Source of the DNA: Poecilobothrus nobilitatus
Lineage: Eukaryota > Arthropoda > Insecta > Diptera > Dolichopodidae
Reading direction: 5' to 3'
DNA length: 64,000 bases
Assembly: GCA_947095535.1 (NCBI GenBank)
Contig: OX352773.1
Location: 106,029,485 to 106,093,484, forward strand
A model generated the notes under the pieces. That model was not told where the DNA came from, did no database searches, and saw only the letters and a list, made by a program, of their open reading frames with translations. This document shows, piece by piece, positions 11,567-22,733 of the stretch. The position numbers and the translations under genes are program-made. Each line of letters opens with the position of its first letter. Position 1 is the stretch's first letter.

Positions 11567-12451
11567 TTATTCCATCACCGTATTGATTGCAAATTTAAAT
11601 TTATTCGCTATTGTTTCAATACAATTTTTTTCTATAGGTATGTAATGGACATTTTCAAATTCAATATTTATAGGTATTCTACAGTTTTTTATGTTGATAG
11701 CTCTCAATGCACGCAATTTACTACTTTCAAAAACAGATGATTGAACTATATCTGAATAAATCATCACCATTCAATTCGTCTTTATTATTAGCAACAGCTA
11801 ATTTGAATAATTCGGGTAATTTTGTTTTGAAATTTTTTATATTTTTTTTCTGTTGAAATAGTTCAGTTAATAATGTGTTAACATTATAACTATGATTAAC
11901 TTTTATATAGAAAATATCTTTTTCAAAAGTTTGCGATATTCGAATTAAATCTTTCCGGTTAGACTCTGATACTTTTTTAAATGTTGCATCATCACAATTT
12001 TTAGGATTAGAGATATATGTCAAAATTTCATTAAAAAATTCTTTAAAAACCTAGTTTCGAGTAAATCCTGGATTAGGTGTTATATTTTTAATAAGCGTTG
12101 GTAAAAAATTAAATTTTCAATCATCCAAATGTAATTCCGAATCGTAATATGAATAATATGTGTATCCTATAGATTTTGTTACTTTGATTTTTTCAAGAGG
12201 TTTTTCAATATTTGTTACATAAACATTATACTGTCCAATATTAATAAAAGCACATTTCTCTTTGTTAAATTCTTCTGTTTGTAAAAAATCTTTCAGTTCA
12301 ATATTTCTGAAAGACCAACTTTCTAATTTTCATTTCTTAAATCAAAGTGAATAGGTAATTTATTTTCGAATGAAGCTAAAGTGTTGTCTGGACACAGTTT
12401 TTAATTATCATTACTAAACAATGTTACATAGAAATCATCTTGACTATCCAT
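11567..12451 (-). pseudogene. Polinton C: minor capsid (penton-type) protein
   Basis: Starts at the ATG at 12451 with DDFYVTLFSN, then a conserved N-terminal block (PDNTLASFENKLP...DLRNEN...KVGLSEI). A middle block (FLPTLIKNITPNPGF, about 12110-12060), a long helical part (12023-11727) and a C-terminal part with ALRAINIKNCR (11770-11567) follow. Stops interrupt the first 350 bases, including one replacing the Trp before KVGL, and a frame change joins the last two parts. The FYVT...NTL...WKVGL pattern marks the Polinton protein generally taken as the minor capsid/penton component. I assign it by gene position and resemblance to A and B. Confidence 0.65.
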
Positions 12452-12486
12452 CTTTGTTGACTTCTTCTAAACCATAAAATGCTCAA

Positions 12487-13080
12487 CTATTTATATGTTG
12501 CCCATTCCGGTGTTGATGAAGTTCTTAGTTTTGGACTTCTTAGCAAAGGTTTTAGTTTTCGTTTTCTTGTTTCAAGAAACTGTGAAAGTATACTTGAGGA
12601 AATTGAACTGCCGGCCGATCTTAGAGTCTTATTTTTCTCAGGGGATGGTACAGCAACGGTAATTACATCACCACTTGGTGTTTCAAACATTTGATAATCA
12701 GAGCTAAGAGATGATCTTTCAACTAGTTTTTCACCTTTCAATATTTCAGTTTGAGCTAATTTTTTAAATGAATTTTCATTATCAAAATCATAATGTGATA
12801 AATAAATATCCATATCTGAATGTTCTTTTTTAGGATCATATTCAAACACATCATCGGTAGCTAATGGTGCAAAATTGGTTTGTGCTGATGTTGATTTATG
12901 TTTAGGTAATTCAGTTTCAGTATATAGATTTCCTTTAGAGAAGAATTTTGTTTGGGTGCCTGTATAAAATGTAACATTATTAAAGTTTTCTGGTAATTTT
13001 TTTTGTATGTCTCTTGTTAATTCCATATTTGATGAGATTTTGACCATATAAGTTCCATTTTTGAAATGATTTTAATTTTT
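12487..13080 (-). pseudogene. Polinton C: conserved hypothetical protein upstream of the minor capsid gene
   Basis: An open 186-codon frame (13047-12487) with a charged, low-complexity middle and a C-terminal block containing ETPSGDVITVAVPSPEK. It occupies the position of 28219-28788 in Polinton A, whose C-terminus has FETDDGSVIYVPLF. The shared pattern is F-E-T-x-x-G-x-V-I-x-V. The N-terminal part (about 13080-13050, YDKKLKSFQKWNLYGQNL) is in another frame, so the gene is probably frameshifted. No function is known to me. Confidence 0.5.
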
Positions 13081-13084
13081 TATC

Positions 13085-13719
13085 GTATAAAACTTTCATT
13101 CCAAGTAAAATAGTTTTACTAATCGCATTTGCAGCATCGTTAACATTTCTGTTACGGAAGCAGAATGACCAATCAAAGGTTCTAAAAAAGTTGTTAAGAC
13201 TGTCCCAGTAACGCCAACTAATTTTTTTTCCCAATTGAGGTTTGACTAGGGGAGATGTTGCCAAAAAAAGGAAGCCAGTTTCTGTTATGAATATTTAAAT
13301 CCCCCACCAGAACAATTTCCGTTTCTGGAGAGTAGTCCAAAATTTCATTGATCTGGTTTGATAGATTTTCAATTTCCATAGCAGTTTCTTGTTCATTTGA
13401 GTTGGGCGATCTGTATAGAAAACAGAAATGTATGACATGCATTTCAACGAGAATTTTGACCCAAATATAGTGGAAGGTTGGGCTAGAACATTTATATTTT
13501 GGAAGTGTGTTGAAAGCGATGTCATTTTTTGGTACGAAGTATAAGTGAGTAGCCGGTAACATTAAAGCTATCATTGTGGTTACTTACTTGTGTTTCACAT
13601 AGCGCTAAGATTGCTGGTTTAATTGAACTAAGATGGCACGCGACGGCATGAAAATTCGTTTGCAATCCGCGTATGTTACAGAAATTAACATTAAAATTGG
13701 TAATTTTGTTGGAAAACAA
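13085..13719 (-). pseudogene. LINE endonuclease-domain fragment
   Basis: An APE-type endonuclease in several frames: NFCNIRGLQTNFHAV and ALCETQVSN (13719-13600), VIHFCFLYRSPNSNEQE, LVGDLNIHNRNW (the GDxN motif), then a linker with WRYWDSLNNFFRTFDWSFC and NAISKTILLGMKV. It stops at about 13085, where Polinton C begins. The 5' part of the LINE is kept and the 3' part is lost, the opposite of the usual 5' truncation. The linker matches the LINE at 4.6-6.4 kb. Confidence 0.75.
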
Positions 13720-13737
13720 TTAATATAAAACAAAAAC

Positions 13738-13965
13738 AAATCTAAATAACATTTAAACTGAAATCCAGTTTAAAATTAATATCAAAATCAGAATTAAAAT
13801 GAAATGAGAGTTGAAATTGTAATTAAAATCAAAATTAGACTTAAAATCAATTTTAAAATTAACCAAGATCAAAATCTGAATTAAAATAAACTAAAGTATG
13901 TAATTTAAGCTTACAGTCAAATTTGAAATTAACAAAAAATTAAAATATATTCAAAATGAAATTTA
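13738..13965. repeat. Degenerate AAAATTAAAATC-type low-complexity repeat
   Basis: Runs of 9-14 bp units built on A-A-A-T-T-A-A-A-A-T with single G/C substitutions, for about 220 bp. No coding potential. Confidence 0.7.
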
Positions 13966-14489
13966 GAAGTAAAAGTTTACGATTTAAATAACCCGAGCTT
14001 GACAACACTTTAAAATAAACTATTATGAATATCAATATTTTAATATCAATATCAACATTAATATTTTACCTTGAGCGAACAAATGGTTTATAACAACGTT
14101 CAACAGTTTTTAACATACACTTTTAAGTGACCTTATTGAACTCAGCTACAACCAAAAAGTCACCAAAAGTGACACTTCCTTCTTTTTGCAGGAACACGCA
14201 CAGCATCATAAGATGTATTACTCAAAAAAATGCTAATGAATTATTGTGCCATTTCGCTTTTTCTAAATATTAAACTGTTTATTATACAAAATTTCACTGT
14301 ATTTATACTAGTTTAAAATGGGTAGAAGAATAGAAGATAGATTTAAGATTGTATGTTTTTAAGAATTATAATTAATTGAAATCACATTTTTTAGACATTA
14401 AAATACAGTGTTGCAAATTCTAATTTCAATTCCTTTCTATTTTGAGATATTTTATTGGCTATAATATTTTTTTTTATTTTGCTAGGTTT
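13966..14489. other. AT-rich stretch, nothing recognised
   Basis: No gene, RNA or transposon end could be supported here. Confidence 0.5.
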
Positions 14490-15000
14490 AGGATTAAATG
14501 CATTCCAAATACATTGTTGCAGAGTATTTTTCGATTAATTTTTCTATTTTAAGAAAAACGTAACATAATTTATTAAAATATCTTTTGCATACAACGGTGC
14601 TGTACAAATATATAGGAGTTCATTACACTTAGGAGTACATTACATTTAGGGGAAATATAATTGATTAAAGTACATTCCAATTAGATTGTTGCAAAGTATT
14701 TTTAATTAATTTTTCTATTTCTATTTTAAAGAAAACTTAACATAATTTATTAAAATATTTTTTGCATACAGCGGTGCTTTATAAATTTCTATTTTTAATT
14801 TAAAACAGGATTATAGGAATGCATTACACTTAGGCGAAATATAATTGATTAAAGTGTATTTCAATTACATTGTTGCAAAGTATTTTTCAATTAATTTTTC
14901 AATTTACATTTTAAGAAAAAGTAACATAATTTATTAAAGTGCATTCCGATTACATTGTTGCAGAGTATTTTTCGATTAATTTTTTTAATTTTAAGTCAGG
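14490..15000 (+). repeat. Degenerate tandem repeat (about 165-190 bp units, last unit shortened)
   Basis: A core of GCATTCCAATTACATTGTTG followed by CAAAGTATTTTTC and ATTAATTTTT recurs at about 14498, 14663, 14855 and 14942. In the longer units it is followed by AACATAATTTATTAAAATA and a GCATACAGCGGTGCT motif. Spacing is about 165, 190 and 87 bp. Confidence 0.75.
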
Positions 15001-15049
15001 TTTTTGAATGTTTAAAAAGGTTAAAAAAGATTTTAATACAACAGTGTTT

Positions 15050-15240
15050 GATTTAGGATCTCCAACGGTGAGCTACAGAATCTCCAACGGTGAGGGTACA
15101 TAAAAAAGTTGTTCTACAATATTACTCTTTTAAGACACTTATGCATAGTTAATATTTCATTGCTCTTTATTAAATAGTATATAAGTTTTGTAAACAGACG
15201 GAGGGACAGACCTAATAGCAAATTTTTCAAAATGTGTTTA
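15050..15240. repeat. Diverged copy of the end of the 1.8-kb repeat element
   Basis: TACATAAAAAAGTTGTTC, then TTTTGTAAACAGACGG and a terminal TTTTTCAAAATGTG match the same ordered blocks at 47615-47790 (and inverted at 33655-33850), but heavily diverged and shortened. Only this end of the element is present. Confidence 0.6.
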
Positions 15241-15850
15241 AAAGAATAATTCACAAAACATGAAGTGACATTACTTACGAAAAAAAATGTACTACATTAT
15301 GGTCTTTTATAATTGAAATGCGATTTTATGTTTCGGTATAAACAAATATATTGTGAAAACTCACTTCGCCGTAATTGTGTACTCAATAGATTATTGATTC
15401 CTTTAAAGATTAATTAAAGACGAAATGTCTCTAATTCTTCGCTCTTTTTATTCAATTTAAGTAAATGTAATAAAAAATAGAATATTAACTACCAGCATCT
15501 GTAAATGCATAGTAATTAGTTAATTATATTAATTATATTATATTAACGCAGAAACAAAAGTTAATAATTTTTATTTCATAAAGCCAATAAAACACTACGA
15601 GAAACGCCGGGTACTCTGTGGAACCCACCAGCTGGATCAAAGATGTAGTGTACGAAATTATAAAGTATATAACAAGTGATATAAGTTCTATAGACAAAAT
15701 AGGATTGATTCTCTCTGGAGAGAGTTTTGAGGAACACGGCACTGCATAACTGAGTTTTAAAACAGCCAGCGAACTAAAATTTCAGGATTTTTGGGATGTA
15801 ATATCAAAAGTGTTTTAAAACAATTCCGAAGGTAAATTATAATTTTTTTT
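15241..15850. other. AT-rich stretch before the PolB relic
   Basis: No supportable gene. There is a possible intron-like boundary near 15911 (TTTATAG followed by the start of the PolB-like frame), which I cannot confirm. Confidence 0.4.
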
Positions 15851-15910
15851 TACACTATACAATGCATTTAACTTCCCCACATATTTAACATTTTCCTTTT
15901 CTATTTATAG

Positions 15911-18525
15911 GATTAAGTACAGACATCTTCTGTATAATAGCTACACAAGTTAAATTACCAGCTGGAGTACGTAAATCAAAAATAAAATTTATCAATTACG
16001 ATGATGAATGCTTACGAAAAACAGCTATCATCCGCATAAAAAATAAAGACAACATATGTCTTCCGCGTGTGTTAGTTGTTGCTATAGCTAAAAGGAAAAA
16101 GCTTGTCGAATATAGAAAAATATTATGTGAATTACAGCAAAACTTCAAACTTTAACTTTAATATTTAGTAAATAAATCTGGAGTTTCAATTCCACCTGAA
16201 GGTTGTGGAATAAAAGAGTTGCAGCAATTTCAAACTTTTTTACACAAATATAAAATTGTTGTGTACAAATATGGAGAAGGAAGGAGAAGAGAAGGAATTT
16301 TTAAAGGAAATAATGATGGGAAAAGCATCAATTAGCTTTATTGCGATCACCATTACATTGTAATAACTTCTCTTACAGCTTTCTTTTCTGCTAGCTATTA
16401 TTGTGAATATTGTCATATTCCGTACTATAAAAACAATGAACATAGATGTTCACAGAACTGTTCATGCTATCAAAATTCACCCTAGTCTCCTACAAATACA
16501 AAAGATATTTTATGTAAAGAATATAATCGCACGTTTCAAGGTCAAACATGACATCAACATCATTAAATATCTGTCAACATCAACAAAAAGAAGACATCAA
16601 CATCAACATCAACAAAATTAAATATCTGTGAGGAAATTCTAAAATGTTAAGAATGTTCTTAAATTCTTATGTAATGTTTCAAAGTACATAAATCGAACAG
16701 GAGTCATAGATGCGGAGAATTTTATTGTAACATTTGTAGTGAGCATGGCATGCAAGATCTTCAACGTTTTATTCAAAAAGCCAAAAAATTTTTCTGAAAA
16801 TTCTAAAAACTTTATTTCCGTATTTTACGATTTAGAAACTACACAAGCAGATAATACATTATCAAAAACAACAAAGATGTGACATTATTATTCTACAACA
16901 TTATTCTACAACAAAGATGTGATAATTATATTGATGAAGAATCTTTATATTCTTGTGGAAATTCACATTTTAGAGAAACAAAAAGGTTATTGTGATTGCT
17001 CATAATGGACAATCATTTGACCATCAGTTTGTTTTAAATTATATTCTTACTAAAACTGTTTTTCAACCAAAATTAATTATGAGAGGAACAAAAATCATTC
17101 TAATGTTACTGGATAATAAAAAATTCAAGAAGCCTAAGCCTAAAAAGCCTGTTTGACTTTTAGAAAAATGTTCCTACAAGAGTGCAATGTTGAACCATTT
17201 TTAGAAGCTAAAACAATAGCTTCAGAATGCAACTTAGCATATAGAAGAAATTTTCTTAATCCAAACACAATAGACCGCATTCCAAAAAGAGGATATACAT
17301 TAACTGATAATTAATCAAAGATAGCCATGCAATGGCTTATTTGGGAAGAAGATTCTCGTAAAATTAAACTACAAAGTAGAATTTACGATAGAGAAAAAAT
17401 AATTTCGGGTATTAAAGTTGACAGATATTGCGAAGATGCTAAAGAGATATATGAATTTTATGGGTGCTATTACCACGGACATCTTAAATGTCTAAAAACT
17501 AAAAGATATACACCTTTACACAAAGATTTCAGTGACAAATTAAGTCAGAGGTATGAAAAACCATTATCAAAATCTGAACACTTAAAATTTCTTGGATACA
17601 GTGTTGTTGAGATGTGGGAATGCGAATTCCTTGAGGAACTGAGAAAAAATATAAACATGAAATACTTGCAGAATCATCCACTATTGAACACAGCTCCATT
17701 AAATCCTCGAGATGCATTTTACGTTAATAATTAAGTGTAAAATTTTACCTCCAGCACATTTTTTACACCCTGTTCTTCCAATTCTCGCTTTGTAGAAGTT
17801 GTAGTGAAGAAAAATATCAATATTGTTATCATACTGACACAGAAAGATCATTACTACGTACTTGGGTGATCGATGAAGTAGTAAAAGCTATTGAAAAGGG
17901 CTACGATCTTCTAAATATTTACGAAGTTTTGGAATATAAAACAGTAAAATATGATAGAAGTAATTCAATTGACGGAATATTTACAACATTGATGAATAAA
18001 TTTATAAAAATTAAACAAGAAGCTTCCGGATGGCCTAATATGTGTCAAACTGAAAAAAAAAGAAAATTATTTAGGAAACTTTTTAAAAGTAGAAGAAATT
18101 AAGTTAGAATATAAAACAATTCATAATAACCTTGGCTTAAGATCATTTGCCAAAATAATGTTAAACTCAACAACAAACAATGATTGGAAATCAACCTTTT
18201 CAATTGTATGTGCTGTTAACAAATCCCTCTGTAGAGGTGTGTTGAATATTGTACACAATAATACAAAGATGAAGCAGCAACTTCTTTACCAACCATCAAT
18301 GTGTGTATTACAGCTTACACAACGACACAAGCACGATTTAAACTGTATAGTTATTTAGAGCAGCTTAACGATAGAGCATTGTATTATGACACAGATTCTG
18401 TCATATACATAAGGAAAGCAGGAAAAAGAGATCCATCAGTGGGAAAAGACATTGGTAATATGACTTATGAATTAGAATGTTATGGTTCTGGTAGTTATAT
18501 TACAGAATTTGTTAGTGGTTTCTTT
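15911..18525 (+). pseudogene. Remnant D: protein-primed DNA polymerase B of a second Polinton-type lineage
   Basis: Ordered but broken PolB blocks: an N-terminal Cys/His knuckle region (YYCEYCHIPYY...EHRCSQNC, about 16400-16490), ExoI motif SVFYDLETTQAD (about 16818), ExoII motif AHNGQSFDHQFVLNYIL (about 17000), YEFYGCYYHGH and VVEMWECEF with LNPRDAFYV (17327-17734, an open 135-codon stretch), a palm segment ending KIKQEASGWPN (17866-18102), a motif-B region (LGLRSFAKIMLNS, about 18130) and motif C YYDTDSVIY (about 18385). It breaks at ITEFVSG (18525), where a SINE-like sequence starts. The NPRDAF...YYDTDSV signature differs from the LDANNLYGWAM/YIDRDS type of A and C. Many stops and frameshifts. 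Confidence 0.85.
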
Positions 18526-18790
18526 TTTTTCCCTAAGGGAGGTGGGAATCTTCCAAAGACACCAAGAATTTCCCCTTGGTAGTGTCAGATTCTTACTGAC
18601 TAAACCCACCTCCTCCTTTAGCCAATAAAGTGGGATGAAACCCTTACCTGCGAACGCAGTATATTGGCTAGGGAGTAGGGATAGGAAAGGATAGGAAAAT
18701 GGATACGGAAACATTGAATTGGGAGTGGAACTGTAAGGAAAGAATGAATCCGCCTATTATTATTATTTTGCTAACAGTGACTAAAGCCGT
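18526..18790 (+). mobile_element. SINE-like or non-autonomous element body
   Basis: It begins with a CCCTAAGGGAGGTGGGAATC segment and has GTGTCAGATTCTTACTGACT and ACCCACCTCCTCC, of clearly higher GC than its surroundings, ending in a short ATT run at 18755. It cuts the PolB relic after ITEFVSG. It may form one unit with the TTA-rich repeats and the tRNA-like segment to its right. No family could be named. Confidence 0.4.
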
Positions 18791-19700
18791 CACAACAGTT
18801 ACAACATGTAGTAGTATATATATTACTACATGAGGTAATTATTGAAGGCAACCCCCACTGTCACTGTAGCGGCTGTTATTATTGGTATTAATATTCTTAT
18901 CAATATTATTATTATTTTACTACAGAGTCAGCGCCATCAGTGGATTACAACGTGCAGCAGTATATAACACCTTACTTGCATGATATAACCAAAGATAGCC
19001 CCACTGAAGTAGCTATTATTATTATTACTATTATTTTTATAATTATTGTTATTATTACTATTACAATTATTATTATTATTATTATTATTGTTATATTATT
19101 TGTACTATTTATTATACTATTATTATTGTTATTATTATTGTACTATTATTATTGTTATTATTATTATTATTATTACTATTATTATTATTATTATTTTACC
19201 ACAGAGTTAGCGCCATCAGTAGAATACAACGTGCAGCAGTATATTACACCTTACTTGCATGATATAACCAAAGATGGCTCTACTGTAGCAGCTATTATTT
19301 TACTATTATTATTATTATTATTGTTTTTATTATTATTACTATTACTATTATTATTATTATTGTTTTTTTATTTTATTACTATTACTATTACTATTATAAT
19401 TATTATTACTATTATTATTATTATTATTACTATTATTGTTATTATTTTGCTACAGAGTCGGCGCCATCCGTGAATTACAACATGCAGCAGTATATAACAC
19501 CTTACTTGCATGATGTAACCAAAGATGGCTCCACTATAGTAGCTATTATTGTTATTACTATTATTATTACTATTATTATTATTATTATTATAATTATTGT
19601 TATTATTACTATTATTATTATTATTAATATTATTATTGTTATTATTACTAATATTAATTATACGATATACATTATTACGATATAAAAGTACTACATATTT
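18780..19700 (+). repeat. Tandem ~90-bp blocks separated by expanded (TTA)n microsatellites
   Basis: Blocks at about 18924-19012, 19199-19297 and 19452-19550, plus a diverged one at 18780-18870, share CTACAGAGTCAGCGCCATC, CAGCAGTATATAACACC, TTACTTGCATGATATAACC and AAAGATGGC. Between them lie 130-190 bp of ATT/ACT-rich triplet repeat. Long open frames here are microsatellite artefacts. Confidence 0.85.
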
Positions 19701-19708
19701 TTTATTTA

Positions 19709-19786
19709 TGATCTGACCGGGGTTTGAACCCAAGACCCTTCGATTGAAAGGTTGGCGACTTAACTACTGCGCCATGAGTCAGATAC
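19709..19786 (-). ncRNA. tRNA-like Pol III promoter segment (SINE head)
   Basis: Read on the - strand it has an A-box-like TGGCGCAGTAGTTAAG and a B-box-like GGGTTCAAACCCC. The T-arm (TTGGG/CCCGG) and a short anticodon-like stem (CCTT/AAGG) can be drawn. The acceptor stem aligns only with a shift of several bases and the base before the would-be anticodon is C rather than T, so a functional tRNA is unlikely. A tRNA-derived SINE head or tRNA pseudogene fits better. Confidence 0.55.
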
Positions 19787-20210
19787 CCTGGACCGAAAAA
19801 TTAAGTATATAAAGTACATTGTATAACAGATAATTATGAAAAAGTAGTATGCAAAGTCAAAGTATTTCTTTAAATTATACTGCTGCAAAACAAGTCAATT
19901 TTGAGAGTATTAAAGATGCTGTGTTTAATTTTCTAGAGATATACAACAGATATATTTGTAATTTCGGATAATATTAAAAGGACCAAAAATCATGAGGTGG
20001 TTACAACAGCAGAAACTAAGCGATATCAACCCAGATCAGAAAAGCGTCGAATATTAGAAATTCACAGTTCTTTACCATATGGGTATAAGAGACAAAAGAT
20101 ACAATAAAATATGAGTTTGTATTTGTGTTATAAATTTAAAGAATTTATAATACAAATTTAAGAATTTTAAAGAATAAAACATACTTTAGTTAAACAATGT
20201 CATTTTTATT
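19787..20210. other. Unassigned stretch with a short open + frame
   Basis: An open + stretch at about 19945-20105 (FVISDNIKRTKNHEVV, then Arg/Lys-rich) resembles no family I can name. It may be a tail of a Polinton gene. Confidence 0.35.
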
Positions 20211-20214
20211 TATC

Positions 20215-21130
20215 CAAGTATTATTTGTGTCATCAAAGCGTAGCCATTTAACGAAAACTCGATTACCTTGTTTTTACAGAATTTTTTTTACAAGATAAGT
20301 ATCTGGATATTTTAGAAGATCACAGTTCTTTACCATGTGGTACAGGTGTAAGCTCAGCTTGATAAAAACCTCCGGAAATTGGTATAAGTATAGTTTGATA
20401 ATTGATATGTAACAGGATAAGTATTATTGATCATTACAATTTTAAATATTTCAGATGACAAATTTGGTTGATAAAAATGTTATGAAATGAGTTTTATATT
20501 TACTTATTCTTACAATATCCAACCTTGTACTTATTTTTTTGAAAAATTTTTGGTTTCATATACTTGTATATATTTCTAAGTATATTTTTTTCGTTGTTCT
20601 TTGTGATATTTTCAGGAGGAAGTTTTGTTGTACTATGTTTTGTAGAATTATATTCTTTTATTAGTGTTTGTCTAATAGGTAACCATTTATAATTCCCGTT
20701 TAAACTAAATTTTTTCCACATGGAATTATTCAATGTGGGGTTAAATCGTTCCAAAATTGATGCTTTTAATTCGCTAAATGTATGATAATGATTGATTGAT
20801 TTTTCTTTTTTATTGTGAATTAAAAAATTCCTTACCTTGATCAGAGTGAATATTTTTTGGTATAACTTTAGCTCTACTAATAACTGATTTTAAGGCATTT
20901 AAGACATTGTCAGCATTTTTTGTTTTCATAGGTTCAGCATAGGCGTATTTAGAAAAAGTGTCAATGACCGTCAGCATATATTTACAACCGTTATTAAACT
21001 TTGCATAAGGTATCATTTCTACTAAATCAATTTGCCATGTGCCATTTATTCGTTTTTGTTTGAATTTTCATCTAGGAAATTCACATCTTGCCTATCTATG
21101 AATTTCAGTTACTATTTGGGCTCTTGACAT
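20215..21130 (-). pseudogene. Polinton integrase fragment
   Basis: A retroviral-type integrase that would insert the element. From an ATG at 21130 (MSRAQIVTEIHR) come TWQIDLVEM with the first catalytic Asp, the core YMLTVIDTFSKYAYAEPM, and HSDQGKEFF with the second Asp (21016-20810). ERFNP follows (the glutamate, near 20754), then SMWKKF and a C-terminal chromodomain-like piece (RVFVKWLRFDDTNNTW, about 20290-20225). Frameshifts occur near 21060, 20810 and 20490. It lies on the same strand as Polinton B's MCP and protease, whereas in Polinton A the integrase opposes them. It is therefore either an inverted part of B or from another copy. Confidence 0.8.
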
Positions 21131-21342
21131 TTTATTTATATTAAACAATTATGTCAACTAATTTTAAAAATGTTAAAGGTATTAAGATAATAATTATTAT
21201 ATGTAAAATAATAGACCAAATCATGGTTTAAACTAACCAGTTGCTTGAATCTATTTTGCTTTTCTACAAGAGTATATAACTCGGGTTTTATTTTCAATTT
21301 TAATTTAATCCTATTCTGACTTTTATTTAACAACGTTCGGAG

Positions 21343-21558
21343 AGGCAAGCTGATTCAACAACATTTCCGTTTAAAGAAACTGACCGAGTAAATACTCAAC
21401 TTCATATTCAGGATGATACAATTACATCCACTGTGGAGGAAGAGGAGTTAGTAGAAACAGAAGAATTTTTATTACCAATCTTGGCAGATGAGTCGGAAGA
21501 GGAAGACCAAAACGAAGCCGTAGTTTTAAACGAAAATGAAGAAGGAGAAGAAGTATAA
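21343..21558 (+). pseudogene. Acidic C-terminal protein fragment, unrecognised
   Basis: A 71-codon open stretch without a start, ending in TAA at 21558 and dominated by Glu/Asp in its last 45 residues (EEEELVETEEF...DESEEEDQNE). It sits between the integrase and PC4-like fragments of Polinton relics. Acidic tails occur on several Polinton proteins, but I cannot assign it. Confidence 0.4.
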
Positions 21559-21783
21559 ATTTAGGGTATAAATAATCAGCAGGGGGATCCCTTTGAGGAT
21601 TTATATCGAAATCTTTTATAGTCTATATGTAAACAAATATTTAAATTAAATACAAAATAAAACTATAATATTTGACAATAAATCACATTGTATGATTTTA
21701 TGACGTATATTACAGATTTTCTCTTTTAAAATTACAGGAATTTCAAAAAACAACCTTGAATAAATGCATTGAACATTAAAATG

Positions 21784-22150
21784 TTACATTGGTATATAAA
21801 TTTCTTGTTGTAACCTTAATACCTGCTGTTTACCATATAACTTTAGACATTCTTCAATATATTGTTTTACATTAAGCTCAGCATTTTTATTATAGGTCAT
21901 CACAACATTAAAGAAATTATTTAAATAGTAAAATTTTTCTGCTTCTTCTCTGTTAATAGTAAATGCTTTGTCCGTTTGGCGATCTTTGCCCATAATGAAA
22001 ACTCTGTTTTATGTCCTTTATTATCTGCTCATCGAGTTTTTGTTAAATAGGTAATAAAATTTATTCCATTCATGATATTTTAAAGCAATTTTCTTTTTAC
22101 CAATACAATGAAATATAGTTAAAGCTTCGAACGACTCGCAACTCAACAGA
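21784..22150 (-). pseudogene. Polinton B: PC4-like conserved protein, broken
   Basis: Matches 32152-32802 of Polinton A in two blocks: KKIALKYHEWNKFYYL (about 22120-22070) and, after a frame break, the segment with EEAEKFYYLNNFFNVV...IYIPM (21993-21784; A has EADRFFNIIEF...FYIPM). It sits directly downstream of the protease fragment, as in A. The EW-Q/N-F block recalls the PC4 single-strand-binding fold, which is inference only. Confidence 0.6.
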
Positions 22151-22284
22151 AATTTTTAATGTATGACTTTTATTGAGAAAATAAGTGTAACTTATAAGTG
22201 TATTATGTTATTATGTATTTTCAAAATACAATTTGAAAGGTGTTTAGAATCAATTTGTCGTTTTCTAGTTGATTCACCTTATTC

Positions 22285-22656
22285 AATTTTTTAAAAAGGC
22301 GTTTATACTATAACCGCAACATCTATAAACACAACAATATTGTCCGCATACATCTAAATAGTTACTTTGTAACTGTGTTTGATTAAAAATTATTCATTGG
22401 TTTTTTAAGTAGCTCAAAATTTCTAATTTATCTGGTAAAAAAAAACGAATCAAAATATTCAATACAGCCATGTTTTGGAATATAAATAGCATTGGTTAGC
22501 TATTGTCCTTGGATCCTTTGCTTTGACGGTGTTTACAATTAAAAAAGTTTGTTTTTTAATTATTTTGGGAAGTTGATCTAAAGAAAAAACTCTTTTAAAT
22601 TTTTTTTCTGTGTTTGTTACAAATATCTTTCGCAAACAAGATATCATTATTATCAC
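22285..22656 (-). pseudogene. Polinton B: adenain-type cysteine protease, broken
   Basis: Homologous to the intact protease at 31586-32092. FKRVFSLDQLPKIIKKQ and FLIVNT match its N-terminal half. A decayed YFDSF block lies near 22440, and DVCGQYCCVY (about 22345-22315) keeps the catalytic Cys. The segment that should hold the catalytic His (A: GKHWLALF) reads IANQCYLY, so the His is lost. Stops lie between the blocks. Confidence 0.75.
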
Positions 22657-22733
22657 AGCATAATGTTACATCTAGAAGTGTACAAGACAGCGACATTTTG
22701 TCAAATATTCATATTTACTTTTATGTATGCTAT

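Noticed and set aside
18940..19733. Long Ile/Leu/Asn/Tyr-rich open frames
   Set aside because: Microsatellite translations between repeated 90-bp blocks; no protein features.
19709..19786. Functional tRNA gene
   Set aside because: A and B boxes are present, but the acceptor stem is shifted and mismatched and the residue before the anticodon is not T. A SINE head is more likely.
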